The notes beneath the pieces were generated by a model. That model saw only the letters and a program-made list of their open reading frames with translations, made no database searches and was not told where the DNA came from. A program made the position numbers and the translations under genes. From NCBI RefSeq assembly GCF_003385235.1, contig NZ_PQIA01000058.1, forward strand, positions 1 through 53,868: a DNA stretch of 53,868 bases, in the 5' to 3' direction. The stretch's first letter is position 1; each line of letters opens with the position of its first letter. Source of the DNA: Amycolatopsis circi. Its GTDB lineage: Bacteria; Actinomycetota; Actinomycetes; Mycobacteriales; Pseudonocardiaceae. This document shows positions 40,954 to 50,108 of the stretch, in pieces.

Positions 40954-41712
40954 ATGAACCCCACCTACGATTTCTCCGGGCAAGTAGCCCTGGTCACCGG
41001 TGCCGCCTCCGGCATGGGCCTGGCCGCCGCCCGCGCCTTCGCCGACTCCGGCGCCGCAGTGGTTCTGGCCGACCGCGACCAGGATGCCGTCCGCAAGGCA
41101 GCCGAGGAGATCGGGTCGCGGGCCATCGGCGTGGTCTGCGATGTCACCGACGAACAGCAGGTCGAAGCGGCGGTGCACCGCGCGGTGACGGAGTTCGGCC
41201 GCCTGGACATGGCGTTCAACAACGCCGGCATCCAGGTGCCGCCGACCGACGCGGCCGACGAGACCGCCGACGCCTTCGACCAGGTCAACGCCGTCAACCT
41301 GCGCGGCGTCTGGGCGGCGATGAAGCACGAACTGCAGCAGATGCGCGAGCAGGGGAGCGGTGCCATCGTCAACTGCTCCTCCCTGGGCGGTCTCGTCGGA
41401 CTGCCCGAGCGGGCGGCCTACCACGCGTCCAAGCACGGGGTCATCGGATTGACCCGCAGCGCCGCGGTCGAGTACGCGCCTCGGGGTGTTCGCATCAACG
41501 CGGTGTGCCCTGGGGTCATCGACACCCCGATGGTCGCCGACATGATCGAGAATCAGGCCGAGGCCATGGCCGGGATCATCAAGGAACAGCCCATCGGGCG
41601 GTTGGGCAAAGCGGAAGAGGTCGCGGCGGCCGTGTTGTGGCTGTGCAGTCCTGGTGCCAGTTTCGTGGTCGGGACAGCGCTTCCGGTGGATGGTGGGTTC
41701 ACCGTCCACTGA
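40954..41712 (+). CDS. Short-chain dehydrogenase/reductase
   Basis: 252 residues. Cofactor motif VTGAASGMGLAAARAFADSG, NNAG motif (AFNNAGIQVPP), catalytic Ser in IVNCSSLGGLVG and YHASK (Tyr and Lys). The C-terminus reads FVVGTALPVDGGFTVH, standard for the classical family. An acidic Asp after the second strand (VLADRDQ) suggests NAD(H). It is co-transcribed with the alcohol dehydrogenase, AAGGAG upstream, and probably under the XRE regulator. Substrate unknown. Confidence 0.93.
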   Translation: MNPTYDFSGQVALVTGAASGMGLAAARAFADSGAAVVLADRDQDAVRKAAEEIGSRAIGVVCDVTDEQQVEAAVHRAVTEFGRLDMAFNNAGIQVPPTDAADETADAFDQVNAVNLRGVWAAMKHELQQMREQGSGAIVNCSSLGGLVGLPERAAYHASKHGVIGLTRSAAVEYAPRGVRINAVCPGVIDTPMVADMIENQAEAMAGIIKEQPIGRLGKAEEVAAAVLWLCSPGASFVVGTALPVDGGFTVH

Positions 41713-42076
41713 GGACCCGTGGGTGAAACCGGTTTCAGCCGAGGCAACGGCACCGTGCATCTCTGCGCGCACGACGGGGCGTCCTGTGTCGCGAACGTCG
41801 GCGACACGATCAATGTTTACGACGCGCGTATCCATATCGAATGGCGGCCGACGCCGGTCACCATTCGACGTCATCGCCTGAATGACAGGCAGGATCCCGG
41901 CGGCAGCGGGCGCCGTCGGCGGTGAGGAGCCAAGGCGAGCCGATGCGGCGTCTGCGCAAGGGTTGCCAAGACGGCACGGACCGCGACGGTTTGCCCGCCT
42001 AGACCTCACCAGTGACGACACCGGGGGAGCGTTCGCCGATTCCGTGCTGGCCGGAATCCGCAGTCAGGCACCATGA
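41713..42076. other. Intergenic region after the SDR gene
   Basis: No credible gene is seen. A perfect 14-bp palindrome TGAAACCGGTTTCA lies at 41724-41737, 11 bases after the SDR stop codon; it may be a weak terminator or a binding site. The right part, toward the convergent SEFIR gene, shows nothing that I can interpret. Confidence 0.5.
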
Positions 42077-43075
42077 TCACGTGTACAGCACCGGATCTCC
42101 CCAGCCGAGTTCGGGCAGGCCGTTCGACAGCCCGCCTGCGATGCGCGCACCCGCGAGCATCGGGTGCTCCGTGGTGTCGGTCCGGTAGGCGACGAGCCGG
42201 AGCCGGAGCACTTCGGACACGTCGAGCGTGAGCGTGGCCGGCGAGCCGAGCTTCACCTCGGCTCCCGGCTGCGCGACGTCGTCGAGGAACACCTCGAAGT
42301 GGCCGGTCTGTCCGGCGTCCGCCGCGTCGTCGAGCACGCCCACTGTGGTTTCGAATGCGCGGTAGCGCCGCCCGAGGTCGTATTCGACTTGGCCTCGCGG
42401 TTCGCTGCAGAACATCGAGCAGCGGTAGGAGATGCCGTTGCCGTAGTGGACGCCGTTGAGCCGGACCGCCGAAAGCCGGACGTCCGGCCCTTTCGCCACC
42501 GGTTTGAGTTCGGTCGTGAGCAGGAGTTTCCGGCGGGCAGGGAACGGCGTGAACGTTCCGCCGACGAAGACCCCGGGTTCCTCGGCGGGGCCGGGGTTTT
42601 CGGGCTTCCGGGCGATCGCGCGGACAAGACTCCGCACGCCGTCGTCGTCGGCCGAAAATCGGCGGACCGGGTAGTGCGTCGTCGAATGCGGGTTGAGGAA
42701 CTGCGGGATTTCCTCGACCGCCCGCCCGGGAAGCACGATCGGCAGGATCCGCGCGGTGTACTCGTCGATGTCGCCGGTCAGCTGATCGCGCAGCACCGCG
42801 CCCTCGAACTGCGAGCCCCAGCCGACGTGCGGGTGCTCTTCGCCGTCGGTGCGCCGCCGGTACAACGGCGATGCGATCGCGAGGGTGTAGTCGGCCGCTT
42901 TGAGCTGTCGCAGCGCCCATTTCGACCAGTCGATCCGGGCGCCGTCGACCCATTGGTCGAGGTGCACTTCGAGGCCGACGTGTTTGTAGAGGAACTCGGC
43001 GAAGCGGCGTACGAGTGTCTTGTGGTCCTCGTCGTCGTGGGAGTACGAGATGAAGACGCGGGGGCGGCTCGGCAC
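42077..43075 (-). CDS. SEFIR (TIR-like) domain protein with C-terminal NPCBM-like domain
   Basis: 332 residues from a GTG at 43075 with GGAGGAAA upstream. The SEFIR domain covers about residues 4-150: RVFISYSHDDEDHKTLVRRF, HLDQWVDGARIDWSKWALRQ and ARILPIVLPGRAVEEIP. The C-terminal half, from about residue 175, resembles an NPCBM domain: LNGVHYGNGISYRCSMFCSE, VEYDLGRRYRAFETTVGVLD and LTLDVSEVLRLRLVAYR. SEFIR domains mediate homotypic signalling and in bacteria often belong to immune or signalling proteins. No membrane helix is seen. It follows the STAND gene on the same strand by 56 bases. Confidence 0.85.
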   Translation of the reverse strand: MPSRPRVFISYSHDDEDHKTLVRRFAEFLYKHVGLEVHLDQWVDGARIDWSKWALRQLKAADYTLAIASPLYRRRTDGEEHPHVGWGSQFEGAVLRDQLTGDIDEYTARILPIVLPGRAVEEIPQFLNPHSTTHYPVRRFSADDDGVRSLVRAIARKPENPGPAEEPGVFVGGTFTPFPARRKLLLTTELKPVAKGPDVRLSAVRLNGVHYGNGISYRCSMFCSEPRGQVEYDLGRRYRAFETTVGVLDDAADAGQTGHFEVFLDDVAQPGAEVKLGSPATLTLDVSEVLRLRLVAYRTDTTEHPMLAGARIAGGLSNGLPELGWGDPVLYT

Positions 43076-43131
43076 CGGTTTCCTCCGTGCGGTCGTGGGC
43101 GACACCAGAGTCGATGAGGCCCGGATTCCTG

Positions 43132-45303
43132 TTACACCAGCCGGACGCGGGCTTCGCCGACCACAGCCGGATCGAGACCGGGGCGGATCTCGTCCGCTTG
43201 TTCCCACAGCGACCCGGCTTCCCCGGCTGCGCCGCGAGCCGCGGCGATGTTGCCGAGACCGGCATACGCGCGTGCCGCCTCGTGATCGCTCTCGCAGGCT
43301 TCCGCTCGTGCCGCGGCTTCCCGGTAGGCGGCCGTCGCCAGGTCGTGCTCGCCGGTGTGGAACCGGGCCCAGCCCACGCAGTTCAGCGCCATCGCCGCGT
43401 CGAAGTCGAGGCCGAGTTCGTCGAACTCCGCGAGGGTGCCCGCCGCCAGTGCCGCCGCTTCGGCCGCCTTGCCGAGCGCGACGAGCACGAGCGCGATGCC
43501 CCGCGTGGTGATGGCGGTGTCGCGGCGATCGCCTGTCTGTTCGTAGAACTCCAGCGCCGTACGGAGATCCCGGAGGGCCGCCGCGTGCTCGCCGCGGTAA
43601 TGGTCGGCCCAAGCGTGATGCGCGAGCGCCGTGGTTTCGCCGTGCTCGTCGCCGATCGCGCCGTATTCCCGCCGGGCTTTGCGGTAGCACCCGACCGCGC
43701 CGTCCAAATCACCGCGATCCACCAGGGCGATGCCGAGGTTGACCGTCGTTGTCGCGAGTGCCCACCGGTCGCCCGCCGCTTCCGCGGCCGCGCGGGCCCA
43801 CTCGTGCGTGGCGACCCACGGGTCCCACAGCTTGGCCAGGAAAAAGTAGCTGCGCAGACAGAACGCCAGCTGCCAGCACCGGTCGTGCTGGCCGAGTTCG
43901 CCCGCCTGTCGGCACAACGCGACCAGGTTCGGCCACTCGGCCCGGAACCACGCCACCGCGTCATCGAGCGGCGGCGGCTGGGGAACCTCGCCGGGATAGC
44001 TGATCTCCGGGCGGTAGCGCTGCGGAGTCAGCATCCGGTCGGCTTGCTCGGCCTCTCGGACGGCGAACGCGGTGAGCCGGCGTACGGCGTCCTCCCGTTC
44101 ACCGGGTTCGAGCGGGGTTGCGGCGGCGAACGCGCGGAGGAGATCGTGGAAGCAGTAACGATCGGCGGCGGGCTGGGTGACCAGGTACGCGTCGTGCAAC
44201 CGGTCCAGCAGCCGGTCGGTCTCCCGCGGTTCGAGCCCGCTCAGCGCACTCGCCGTGTGGACGTCGAGGTCGCTGCCCGGGTTCAGGGCGAGGAGACCGA
44301 ACAACCGCGCTTCGGCCGTGCTGAGGTGCCGGGCCGACAGCCGGAAGGCCGCGGACAGACTGCGCTCGCCGTCGTCCAGCACGCCGAGCCGGTCGGTTTC
44401 GACGGCCAGCCTGCGCTCGAGTTCGGCCACGTCCCACGCCGGGTGCGCTCGCAGCCGGGCCGCCGCGATCCTGATGGCCAGCGGCAGCCGGCCGCAGCGG
44501 ACGGCGACCCGCGCCGCGTCGTCCGCGCTCGCTCCGGTGAGCGCGGCGAACAACTCGGCCGCGGCGTCGGGCGGCAAGACGTCGAGTGAGACGTGCCGAG
44601 CCTCGTCGAGCGAGCTAAGCCGCGACCGGCTGGTGACGAGCACCCGGCATTTCGGTTCGGCCGGCAGCAACTGCCGGACCTGGGCAGCGAAGCCGGCGTT
44701 GTCCAGGACGAGCAGCAGGCTGCGCCCGCGCAGCCGCGAGCGGTAGAGCGCGGCGCGGTCGTCCGGATCGGCCGGAATCTGTTCCGCGGGCACGCCCAGC
44801 ACGCGCAGCAGACGGTCGTGCACCGCCGCGGGCGGCACGGCGGTGTCGCCCTGACCGCGGAGGTCGACGAACAGGCACCCGTCGGCGAACGTCGCTTCGA
44901 GCCGGTGGGCGCAGCGGACCGCCAGCGCCGTCTTGCCGACCCCGCCCATCCCGGAGACGACACACACCCCGGCTTCGGTTTCCAGAGCGTCGCGGACGGC
45001 CCGCAGCTCGGCGGAGCGGCCGGTGAAGTCCGCGGCCGCCGGCGGCAGCCCGGACGGCCGGACATCCGGGCGGGTGCGCCGTCGCACCGGCTCGCGGGGG
45101 AGCAACGCGGTGAGCGCCCCAGCCGCGTTCAGCTCGGCTTCGCACAGGGCGGCCAGCGCGGTGTTGGGCCTGGTGAGCCCGGTCTCGACCTTGCTCAGGT
45201 AGCCCTTGCTGTAGTGGACGCGGTCCGCCAGTTCGGCGAGGGAGAGGCCGGTTGCCCGGCGCAGCCGGCGCAGTTCCGCGCCGAACGTTGCTGGCCCGCT
45301 CAT
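43132..45303 (-). CDS. XRE-NB-ARC-TPR protein (STAND ATPase)
   Basis: 723 residues from the ATG at 45303. An N-terminal XRE helix-turn-helix (residues 7-60, TGLSLAELADRVHYSKGYLS) is followed by NB-ARC: Walker A GMGGVGKT at 118-125, Walker B LLLVLD at 196-201, VLVTSRSRLSSL and the CGRLPLAI motif. From about residue 470 there are tetratricopeptide repeats (ALATTTVNLGIALVDRGDLD and later units). Such proteins oligomerise on ligand binding; in actinomycetes they are regulators or defence sensors. The presence of DNA-binding, ATPase and repeat parts in one chain suggests a ligand-gated transcription factor. Confidence 0.93.
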   Translation of the reverse strand: MSGPATFGAELRRLRRATGLSLAELADRVHYSKGYLSKVETGLTRPNTALAALCEAELNAAGALTALLPREPVRRRTRPDVRPSGLPPAAADFTGRSAELRAVRDALETEAGVCVVSGMGGVGKTALAVRCAHRLEATFADGCLFVDLRGQGDTAVPPAAVHDRLLRVLGVPAEQIPADPDDRAALYRSRLRGRSLLLVLDNAGFAAQVRQLLPAEPKCRVLVTSRSRLSSLDEARHVSLDVLPPDAAAELFAALTGASADDAARVAVRCGRLPLAIRIAAARLRAHPAWDVAELERRLAVETDRLGVLDDGERSLSAAFRLSARHLSTAEARLFGLLALNPGSDLDVHTASALSGLEPRETDRLLDRLHDAYLVTQPAADRYCFHDLLRAFAAATPLEPGEREDAVRRLTAFAVREAEQADRMLTPQRYRPEISYPGEVPQPPPLDDAVAWFRAEWPNLVALCRQAGELGQHDRCWQLAFCLRSYFFLAKLWDPWVATHEWARAAAEAAGDRWALATTTVNLGIALVDRGDLDGAVGCYRKARREYGAIGDEHGETTALAHHAWADHYRGEHAAALRDLRTALEFYEQTGDRRDTAITTRGIALVLVALGKAAEAAALAAGTLAEFDELGLDFDAAMALNCVGWARFHTGEHDLATAAYREAAARAEACESDHEAARAYAGLGNIAAARGAAGEAGSLWEQADEIRPGLDPAVVGEARVRLV

Positions 45304-45630
45304 CGGCCACCGCCTTGGTCTGAGGGCCGCCAGGGGCCGTGGTGATGGAGCCGGAACACCGGAAGTGCGCACTGGCGGCCCGGGAATGCCCGCAGTCTCC
45401 CGATTTCTCGCCGCGGAATCGTTGCGGCCCGCCAAGAATGCGGTTGGCGGGGAAGGATGACAAGGAGTTTCCTGTTTTCGCTGACCCGAAGAAAGGGAAT
45501 CCCGATCCGTTCGCTGCGGCATTCGCGATGGCGGCCAGGTGACCGTCCGGTTCCAGCACCTGGCCGCTCGATTCGCCCGCAGCGTCCGACGGCCCGCGGA
45601 GCCGGGCTCAGCCCGGCCCCGCGACCGGGC
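45304..45630. other. Intergenic region between the kinase and STAND genes
   Basis: No gene is seen. A perfect hairpin GCCGGGC-TCA-GCCCGGC lies at 45601-45617, 14 bases after the kinase stop codon, and probably terminates that message. The rest must hold the promoter of the STAND gene. Confidence 0.55.
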
Positions 45631-47235
45631 TCAGCTGGTCGGGATCGGCGAGGTCGGAACCTCTCCCGGCACGCCGAGCAGTTTCGCCTCGCCCAGGTCC
45701 AGGTAGTTGCCGGATGGGCCGCAGTTCTCCCCGGACTTGACCGGCTGCCAGCTGATCTTGAGGCGCAGCACCTGGGTCACGTCGACGTCGAGGGGAGTCA
45801 GCTTGTTGATCTCGAGGGTCGTCGAGATCAGCTTCTTGCCGTCGCCGAAGACTTCCAGCTGCGCCTTCAGCGCCGAATCCGACGAGTTGTCGTCCAGGCC
45901 TGCCGAGGCGACGAACTTCCGGTAGCCCTTCGAGATGTTGTACTCGACGGTCTCCGCTTCGGAGCATTCGTAAAGCGACGCCGCGACAGTGTGCGGATAC
46001 GCCTTGCCCGCGACGTTGCCGGTCTCGTGGTCGTTGGCGGAGGTGCCTTCCACCGGTCGCAGTTCGGAGAGGTACTGCTCGACGGTCGCGCCCGAGTCTG
46101 CCGCAGTCGGCGCGGTGGCCGTCGTCGACGCCGCGGCGGCGGCGTTGGACGGCACGGACGCGGTCACCGTGGCGGTGCCCGGCGCGGCCGTCACGGTTAC
46201 CGGGGCGGCGGGCCCGGCCGCGGGAGCGCTCCCCGAACTGACCAGTGCCACCGTCGTGACGCCGGCAGCGACCAGGACCGTGGCGGCCACGGTGACCGGA
46301 ATCCACTTCTTCCGCTTCTTCGGGGGCGGGCTGTACAACTGTTCGCCGAACATCTGGTCTCCGATCGGGGTTGCCGCGGTGCGGTGCCGCTGCGCGGGTT
46401 CGGTGGGCGGGGGCCGGTCGAGCCGCTGTCCGACCGGGGCCCCGACGAGGTCCGGCAGCATCGCGGCGAGCACGGTCGCGACCGGGTCCGCCAGCGGCCG
46501 CAACGCCGGCTCGACGGCCAGGAGCAGGCGGATCAGGTCCCACAGCGGAGCCGGGATTTCCCCTGGCCGTCCCGGGCCCTCGCCGGCGTCGCGGACGAAC
46601 CCGCCGGCGAACGGGGCGACCCCGCAGTAGAGCTCGTAGAGCACGACCCCCAGCGAGTAGAGGTCGGCGGCAGGCCCGGGTTCCTCGCCGCGCACGACCT
46701 CGGGCGCGGCGTACTTCGACGCGGTCGCCAGCGACGTGTGCGTCCGTGGCGGGGCGAGGAGCGCGAGGCCGGTGTCGGTCAGCTTCGGGATCCGGACCGA
46801 GCCGGTGTCGTCCATCAGCACGTTGGACGGCTTGACGTCGCCGTGCACCGCTCCGAGTTCGTGGATCACGTGCAGGGCCGCCGCGATCCCGGCGCCGATC
46901 CGGGCGATCTCGGCGGGCAGCAGCGTGCCCGACGCTTCGAGCCGGTCGCGCAGCGAGCCGCCCGGCACCTGGTCCGCCACCAACGCCACCACGCCGGCCT
47001 CGACCACGAGGTCGTGCAAGGTCACCAGGTGCTCGTGCGTCAGTCCCACCAGCGGTGCCTGTGCCCGCAGGAAGCGGCCGACGGTTTCCTGGTTCCCGGT
47101 CAGGGCCGGGTCGAGGAGTTTGACGGCGTACTCGCGGCCGTCGGGACCGGTGCCTGCGACGACCTCGCCGAGCGGACCCCGGCCGATGAGGGCGCCGAGG
47201 CGGTAGCGGTCGGCCAGCGGACGTTCCATGGTCAT
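45631..47235 (-). CDS. Membrane Ser/Thr protein kinase with extracytoplasmic NPCBM-like domain
   Basis: 534 residues. The kinase domain (11-265) has the glycine loop IGRGPLGEV, Lys39 in YAVKLL, the catalytic loop HGDVKPSN (131-138, HGD in place of HRD), DTG at 154-156 in place of DFG, and YAAPEVV. A Pro/Lys-rich linker precedes one membrane helix at about 311-333. The outer domain, from about 380, has SLYECSEAETVEYNISKGYR and LTPLDVDVTQVLRLKISWQP, an NPCBM-like beta-sandwich. It probably senses a cell-wall or sugar ligand outside and signals inside. The same domain type occurs in the SEFIR protein nearby. Confidence 0.92.
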   Translation of the reverse strand: MTMERPLADRYRLGALIGRGPLGEVVAGTGPDGREYAVKLLDPALTGNQETVGRFLRAQAPLVGLTHEHLVTLHDLVVEAGVVALVADQVPGGSLRDRLEASGTLLPAEIARIGAGIAAALHVIHELGAVHGDVKPSNVLMDDTGSVRIPKLTDTGLALLAPPRTHTSLATASKYAAPEVVRGEEPGPAADLYSLGVVLYELYCGVAPFAGGFVRDAGEGPGRPGEIPAPLWDLIRLLLAVEPALRPLADPVATVLAAMLPDLVGAPVGQRLDRPPPTEPAQRHRTAATPIGDQMFGEQLYSPPPKKRKKWIPVTVAATVLVAAGVTTVALVSSGSAPAAGPAAPVTVTAAPGTATVTASVPSNAAAAASTTATAPTAADSGATVEQYLSELRPVEGTSANDHETGNVAGKAYPHTVAASLYECSEAETVEYNISKGYRKFVASAGLDDNSSDSALKAQLEVFGDGKKLISTTLEINKLTPLDVDVTQVLRLKISWQPVKSGENCGPSGNYLDLGEAKLLGVPGEVPTSPIPTS

Positions 47236-47814
47236 TCGCCTTTCTTGCGGCCGGCCGGATCAGCCGTTCGACGGTCGCGCCGGGAAATTCCGCCGCGCGC
47301 GGTGCACTGTGGACGGCCCGCAGCGCCGGGCAGCGAGCGACGAGCCGGGGCGGAGGCCGTCGTCCCGGCGTTCACTGGGCCGCTGAAGAACTTCGCGTCC
47401 GCGCGCTCGACCGGCGCCCGGTGCCGGGTTCCGGGCTGATCGCCAGCACGCGGTAACCGGCGATCGCGGGCGAAACACAAGAAGACGGCGAATCGGTCCG
47501 CCGTGCGAGTGCCGGGCAGATCGGGATCCGTCATCGGGCGACTCCGGCGGCGTCGTTCATGGGGCATGAGGGTCCAGGTGTTCAGCGGCAATACAGGCGG
47601 TGGGTCGGCCCACGGCGCGGTTTTGCTACCGCTTTCCGTTCAGCGGAGGGAACTGTCAAGAATTTGACCTGTAATGCGGTACCGACCGCCCGGTAAGCTG
47701 GAAGACCGGTTTCCGGTTAACGGACAATTCCTGGACAAGAACCACTCGCTTGCAACATCGCCGGCCCTCGCCTCGATTGCTCCGGTTGTCGTACCGGCAA
47801 TCGGAGGAGAAGAC
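47236..47814. other. Intergenic region upstream of the kinase and of the small membrane protein pair
   Basis: About 580 bases without a convincing gene; a 119-codon minus-strand frame is Arg/Pro-rich and looks like chance. An inverted repeat GTCAA-gaat-TTGAC lies at 47655-47668 and a small hairpin ACCGG-ttt-CCGGT near 47705-47717, both upstream of the plus-strand gene at 47815. It should contain both divergent promoters. Confidence 0.5.
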
Positions 47815-48246
47815 ATGGAAATCGCCGCGGGCGCCGAGGGCGGAAACGTCGCATTGGGGATCGTCGTCCTGATTGTCCTCATAGGTCTCTGCCTTGGCTA
47901 CAACACGTTCAAGACCCGCGGGTTCCGGCCGCGCCGGGTCGAAACCAGCTTGAGTGCCCAGCAGCTGCGGGGCATCTTCGCCGAGAAGGTGGCCGGGCAC
48001 GGCTGGTCCATTGTGGACGACGGGAATCCAATGGTGGCTCAGTCCGCCCTGCTTGCCGGGATTCGCCAGCAAATCGCGCTGAATGTTGTCGAGAACAACG
48101 GGCGGTCGGTCGCGAACCTCGCGGTCACGCGCTATTCCAAGAAGGTGCTCGGCGGTGCGACCAAGGCCTACACCCTGCGCTGGCGGATGAACGCTTTCCT
48201 GTCGCACGTCCAGCGGCTGGACGCCTCCGCGTCCGTGGCGGGCTGA
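47815..48246 (+). CDS. Small single-pass membrane protein, unknown function
   Basis: 143 residues from an ATG with GGAGGAGA upstream. One N-terminal membrane helix (LGIVVLIVLIGLCLGYNTF) is followed by a cytoplasmic domain starting FKTRGFRPRRVETSLSAQQL. The domain has alternating strands and helices and a basic C-terminal part (YTLRWRMNAFLSHVQRLD). I do not recognise the family. The next gene begins three bases after its stop, so the two form a pair. They are divergent from the membrane kinase and may belong to the same signalling unit. Confidence 0.7.
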   Translation: MEIAAGAEGGNVALGIVVLIVLIGLCLGYNTFKTRGFRPRRVETSLSAQQLRGIFAEKVAGHGWSIVDDGNPMVAQSALLAGIRQQIALNVVENNGRSVANLAVTRYSKKVLGGATKAYTLRWRMNAFLSHVQRLDASASVAG

Positions 48247-48249
48247 CCC

Positions 48250-48654
48250 GTGACGGTGCTGATCATCGGGCTCGTGGTCATGACGAGCCTCTTTCTGTGG
48301 TCGGCGATGGCCACCTGTTCGCTGGCCGGGTTCGTGTCTGGCGCCTCGGTGGTCAGCCAGCTGGCCGGGCCGGGTGCGCACGCCGACTTCACGGCTGCGC
48401 TCGCCGCACTGGCCGGCGTGCGGGTGCTCGAGCGGACCGACGACGCCGTGCTGGTGTCCGTGATGCCGGTGCCCAGCTCGATGGAGCGCGGGTTCGGCCT
48501 GTTCGCCGTCGCCCAGCGCGTCGAGGATGACGGCGTGATGCTGCTCGGCCGCGGCCGGCTGCCCGTCGCACTCGGACTCGAAACCGCGCTACGGCAGCTG
48601 GAACGCGACGCACGGATGCAGGTCTCCTACGGCCCGCGATCCGGGAGCGAGTGA
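48250..48654 (+). CDS. Small membrane-anchored protein, partner of the preceding gene
   Basis: 134 residues from a GTG three bases after the preceding stop. An N-terminal hydrophobic helix (LIIGLVVMTSLFLWSAMATC) is followed by a compact domain with ALAALAGVRVLERTDDAVLV and a final GLETALRQLERDARMQVSYG helix. No known motif is visible. It has the same layout as its neighbour (one helix, then about 100 residues), which suggests a two-protein membrane complex. Confidence 0.65.
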   Translation: MTVLIIGLVVMTSLFLWSAMATCSLAGFVSGASVVSQLAGPGAHADFTAALAALAGVRVLERTDDAVLVSVMPVPSSMERGFGLFAVAQRVEDDGVMLLGRGRLPVALGLETALRQLERDARMQVSYGPRSGSE

Positions 48655-49058
48655 TGGCGGCGGCGTCGGCCGGACCGAGGGAGTAATGCCCCGGGCTGCC
48701 GAGCGGCTCCGGTCGGCGACGGTGCCGGTGGCGACGATCTTCACCGGATACGCAGAGTCTCGAACCCGGGTGACTCACTGTGTTGTGACCGTCGATGTCG
48801 CGGCCAGAGGTTGCGTATGCGAGCCTCGCCGTTATCCTGCGACTAAGCGGCCGCTTTAGGCAGAGAACCGGTGATGCATCCCTGATTCGGGGATGTCATG
48901 CCGATTAGCCTAACCGCTGTCCGGGCTGATGAGGCTGGAAATAGCACCTTTGGGTCTGCTCCGCCGTCGACAGGCTCGCCCATGGACCACCGGCATCGAG
49001 GCCGAGTCGGATGTGCAGTCCTGCCGCATTCATCGGATGTCTGAGGGGATGACGAGCC
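48655..49058. other. Boundary region next to the integrase
   Basis: No gene is seen. It has several inverted repeats: AAGCGGCCGCTT near 48844-48855, CATCCC/GGGATG near 48877-48896 and CTGAGG/CCTCAG at 49041-49062, the last one overlapping the integrase stop codon. An attachment site would be expected in this stretch but I cannot define its core, because the other end of the element is outside the window. I see no tRNA gene here. Confidence 0.45.
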
Positions 49059-50108
49059 TCAGGCTGCGAGCGGATGCGGCTCGCCGGTCAGCGCTGCAAG
49101 TGCGGTGGCGATCTCTTCGATCGTCGCCGAGACGTACGTGAGTGTGGTGCCGGTCTGGAATCCGGCTGCGTGGCCTGCGTAGGCGGCCGCGACTGCGTAG
49201 CCGAAGTTTCGTTCGACCCAAGTCAGCGTGGTGTAGCGAAGCCAGTGAGCGGTGATTCCGGCTGCGCCGATCCAGGGGAGGTGCTGGCCCAGTCTCGTCC
49301 ACAGAGCGTCGTACCGTGACGCCCGCATGGGCGTTCCTTTGCGTGTGCGCAGCAGTCTTTCGCCGCTGGTGCCGTCCGGGTTGCGCAGTGCTGTGTGCTC
49401 GGTCAGGGCGGCCAGGAGAGTAGGCGACACTGGCTGCTCGCGGCTGGTGCCGCCTTTTTCGCGGAGCCGGGCTGTGCAGTCGGCGTCATTGAGATCGACT
49501 GGCCGTAATGCGAGGGCTCCGCCGCGGCGACAGGCCGTTTCGGTGTGCAGCCGGATCAAGAGCGTGTCCAGGTGCGGGTCGTTCCCTGTCGTGGCTGCGA
49601 CCTCATTGATATCGGAAAGCTGTTGGTATGACAGCGCTCGGCGAAGGCTGTTGTGGCGGCGCGGTTTCTTCACGCTTGCGGCGGGGTTCTCGGCCTGTCC
49701 GATTAGCTTGTCGCTGACCGCGTGGTTGTAGAGAGCCCGGACCGCGTCGATGAAAGTCATCTTCGCGCCCCGTCCGTCCCGGGAATTGTTCCGATGGGAT
49801 GAGGTCTGTTGCACGTCGTTGGCGAGCTTGGCGATTTCGGTGGAGGTCGGCTCGTCGATCCTTCGGTCGCCCCATTCTTTCGTGAGCACTCGCCAGTAGT
49901 GTTTCCATGTTTGCACGGAACTTGGGGAAGTAGCGGCGGTGACGACGGGAACGTACTCGGTGAACGTCGGAATGTAGATCTTGGCGGGCGTCTCGATCAG
50001 TTCGAGCGGAGATACCTGCAGACGCTCAAGAACGGTTTGTGCTGTTACTACGTCTGCGACGTGCGAATTCGCTTCATGGGCCGCGCTGAACCCCGCTTCT
50101 GCGGTCAT
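49059..50108 (-). CDS. Tyrosine recombinase/integrase
   Basis: 349 residues. An N-terminal SAM-like DNA-binding part (YWRVLTKEWGDRRIDEPTST) is followed by the catalytic domain with all expected residues: Arg in TETACRRGGALALRPVDL, Lys in REKGGTSREQ, His and Arg in ITAHWLRYTTL, His in YAGHAAGFQ and the nucleophile Tyr in TLTYVSAT. It would integrate and excise a genomic element. It overlaps the AbrB-like gene by ATGA and is the last gene of a six-gene operon, so integrase level may follow that of the cargo genes. Confidence 0.92.
   Translation of the reverse strand: MTAEAGFSAAHEANSHVADVVTAQTVLERLQVSPLELIETPAKIYIPTFTEYVPVVTAATSPSSVQTWKHYWRVLTKEWGDRRIDEPTSTEIAKLANDVQQTSSHRNNSRDGRGAKMTFIDAVRALYNHAVSDKLIGQAENPAASVKKPRRHNSLRRALSYQQLSDINEVAATTGNDPHLDTLLIRLHTETACRRGGALALRPVDLNDADCTARLREKGGTSREQPVSPTLLAALTEHTALRNPDGTSGERLLRTRKGTPMRASRYDALWTRLGQHLPWIGAAGITAHWLRYTTLTWVERNFGYAVAAAYAGHAAGFQTGTTLTYVSATIEEIATALAALTGEPHPLAA

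Noticed and set aside
41724..41737. 14-bp palindrome after the SDR gene as an operator
   Set aside because: It is downstream of the gene and not in a promoter; the length is within what chance allows in a window of this size, so it is only mentioned in the gap entry.
47232..47591. A 119-codon minus-strand ORF upstream of the kinase
   Set aside because: Arg/Pro-rich composition, no ribosome site and no family pattern; it looks like a chance frame in the promoter region.
48745..48785. A TCGAACCCGGG segment resembling a tRNA T-arm near the integrase
   Set aside because: The flanking bases do not make a T-stem or acceptor stem; it forms only a GAGTC/GACTC hairpin. No full tRNA can be folded.
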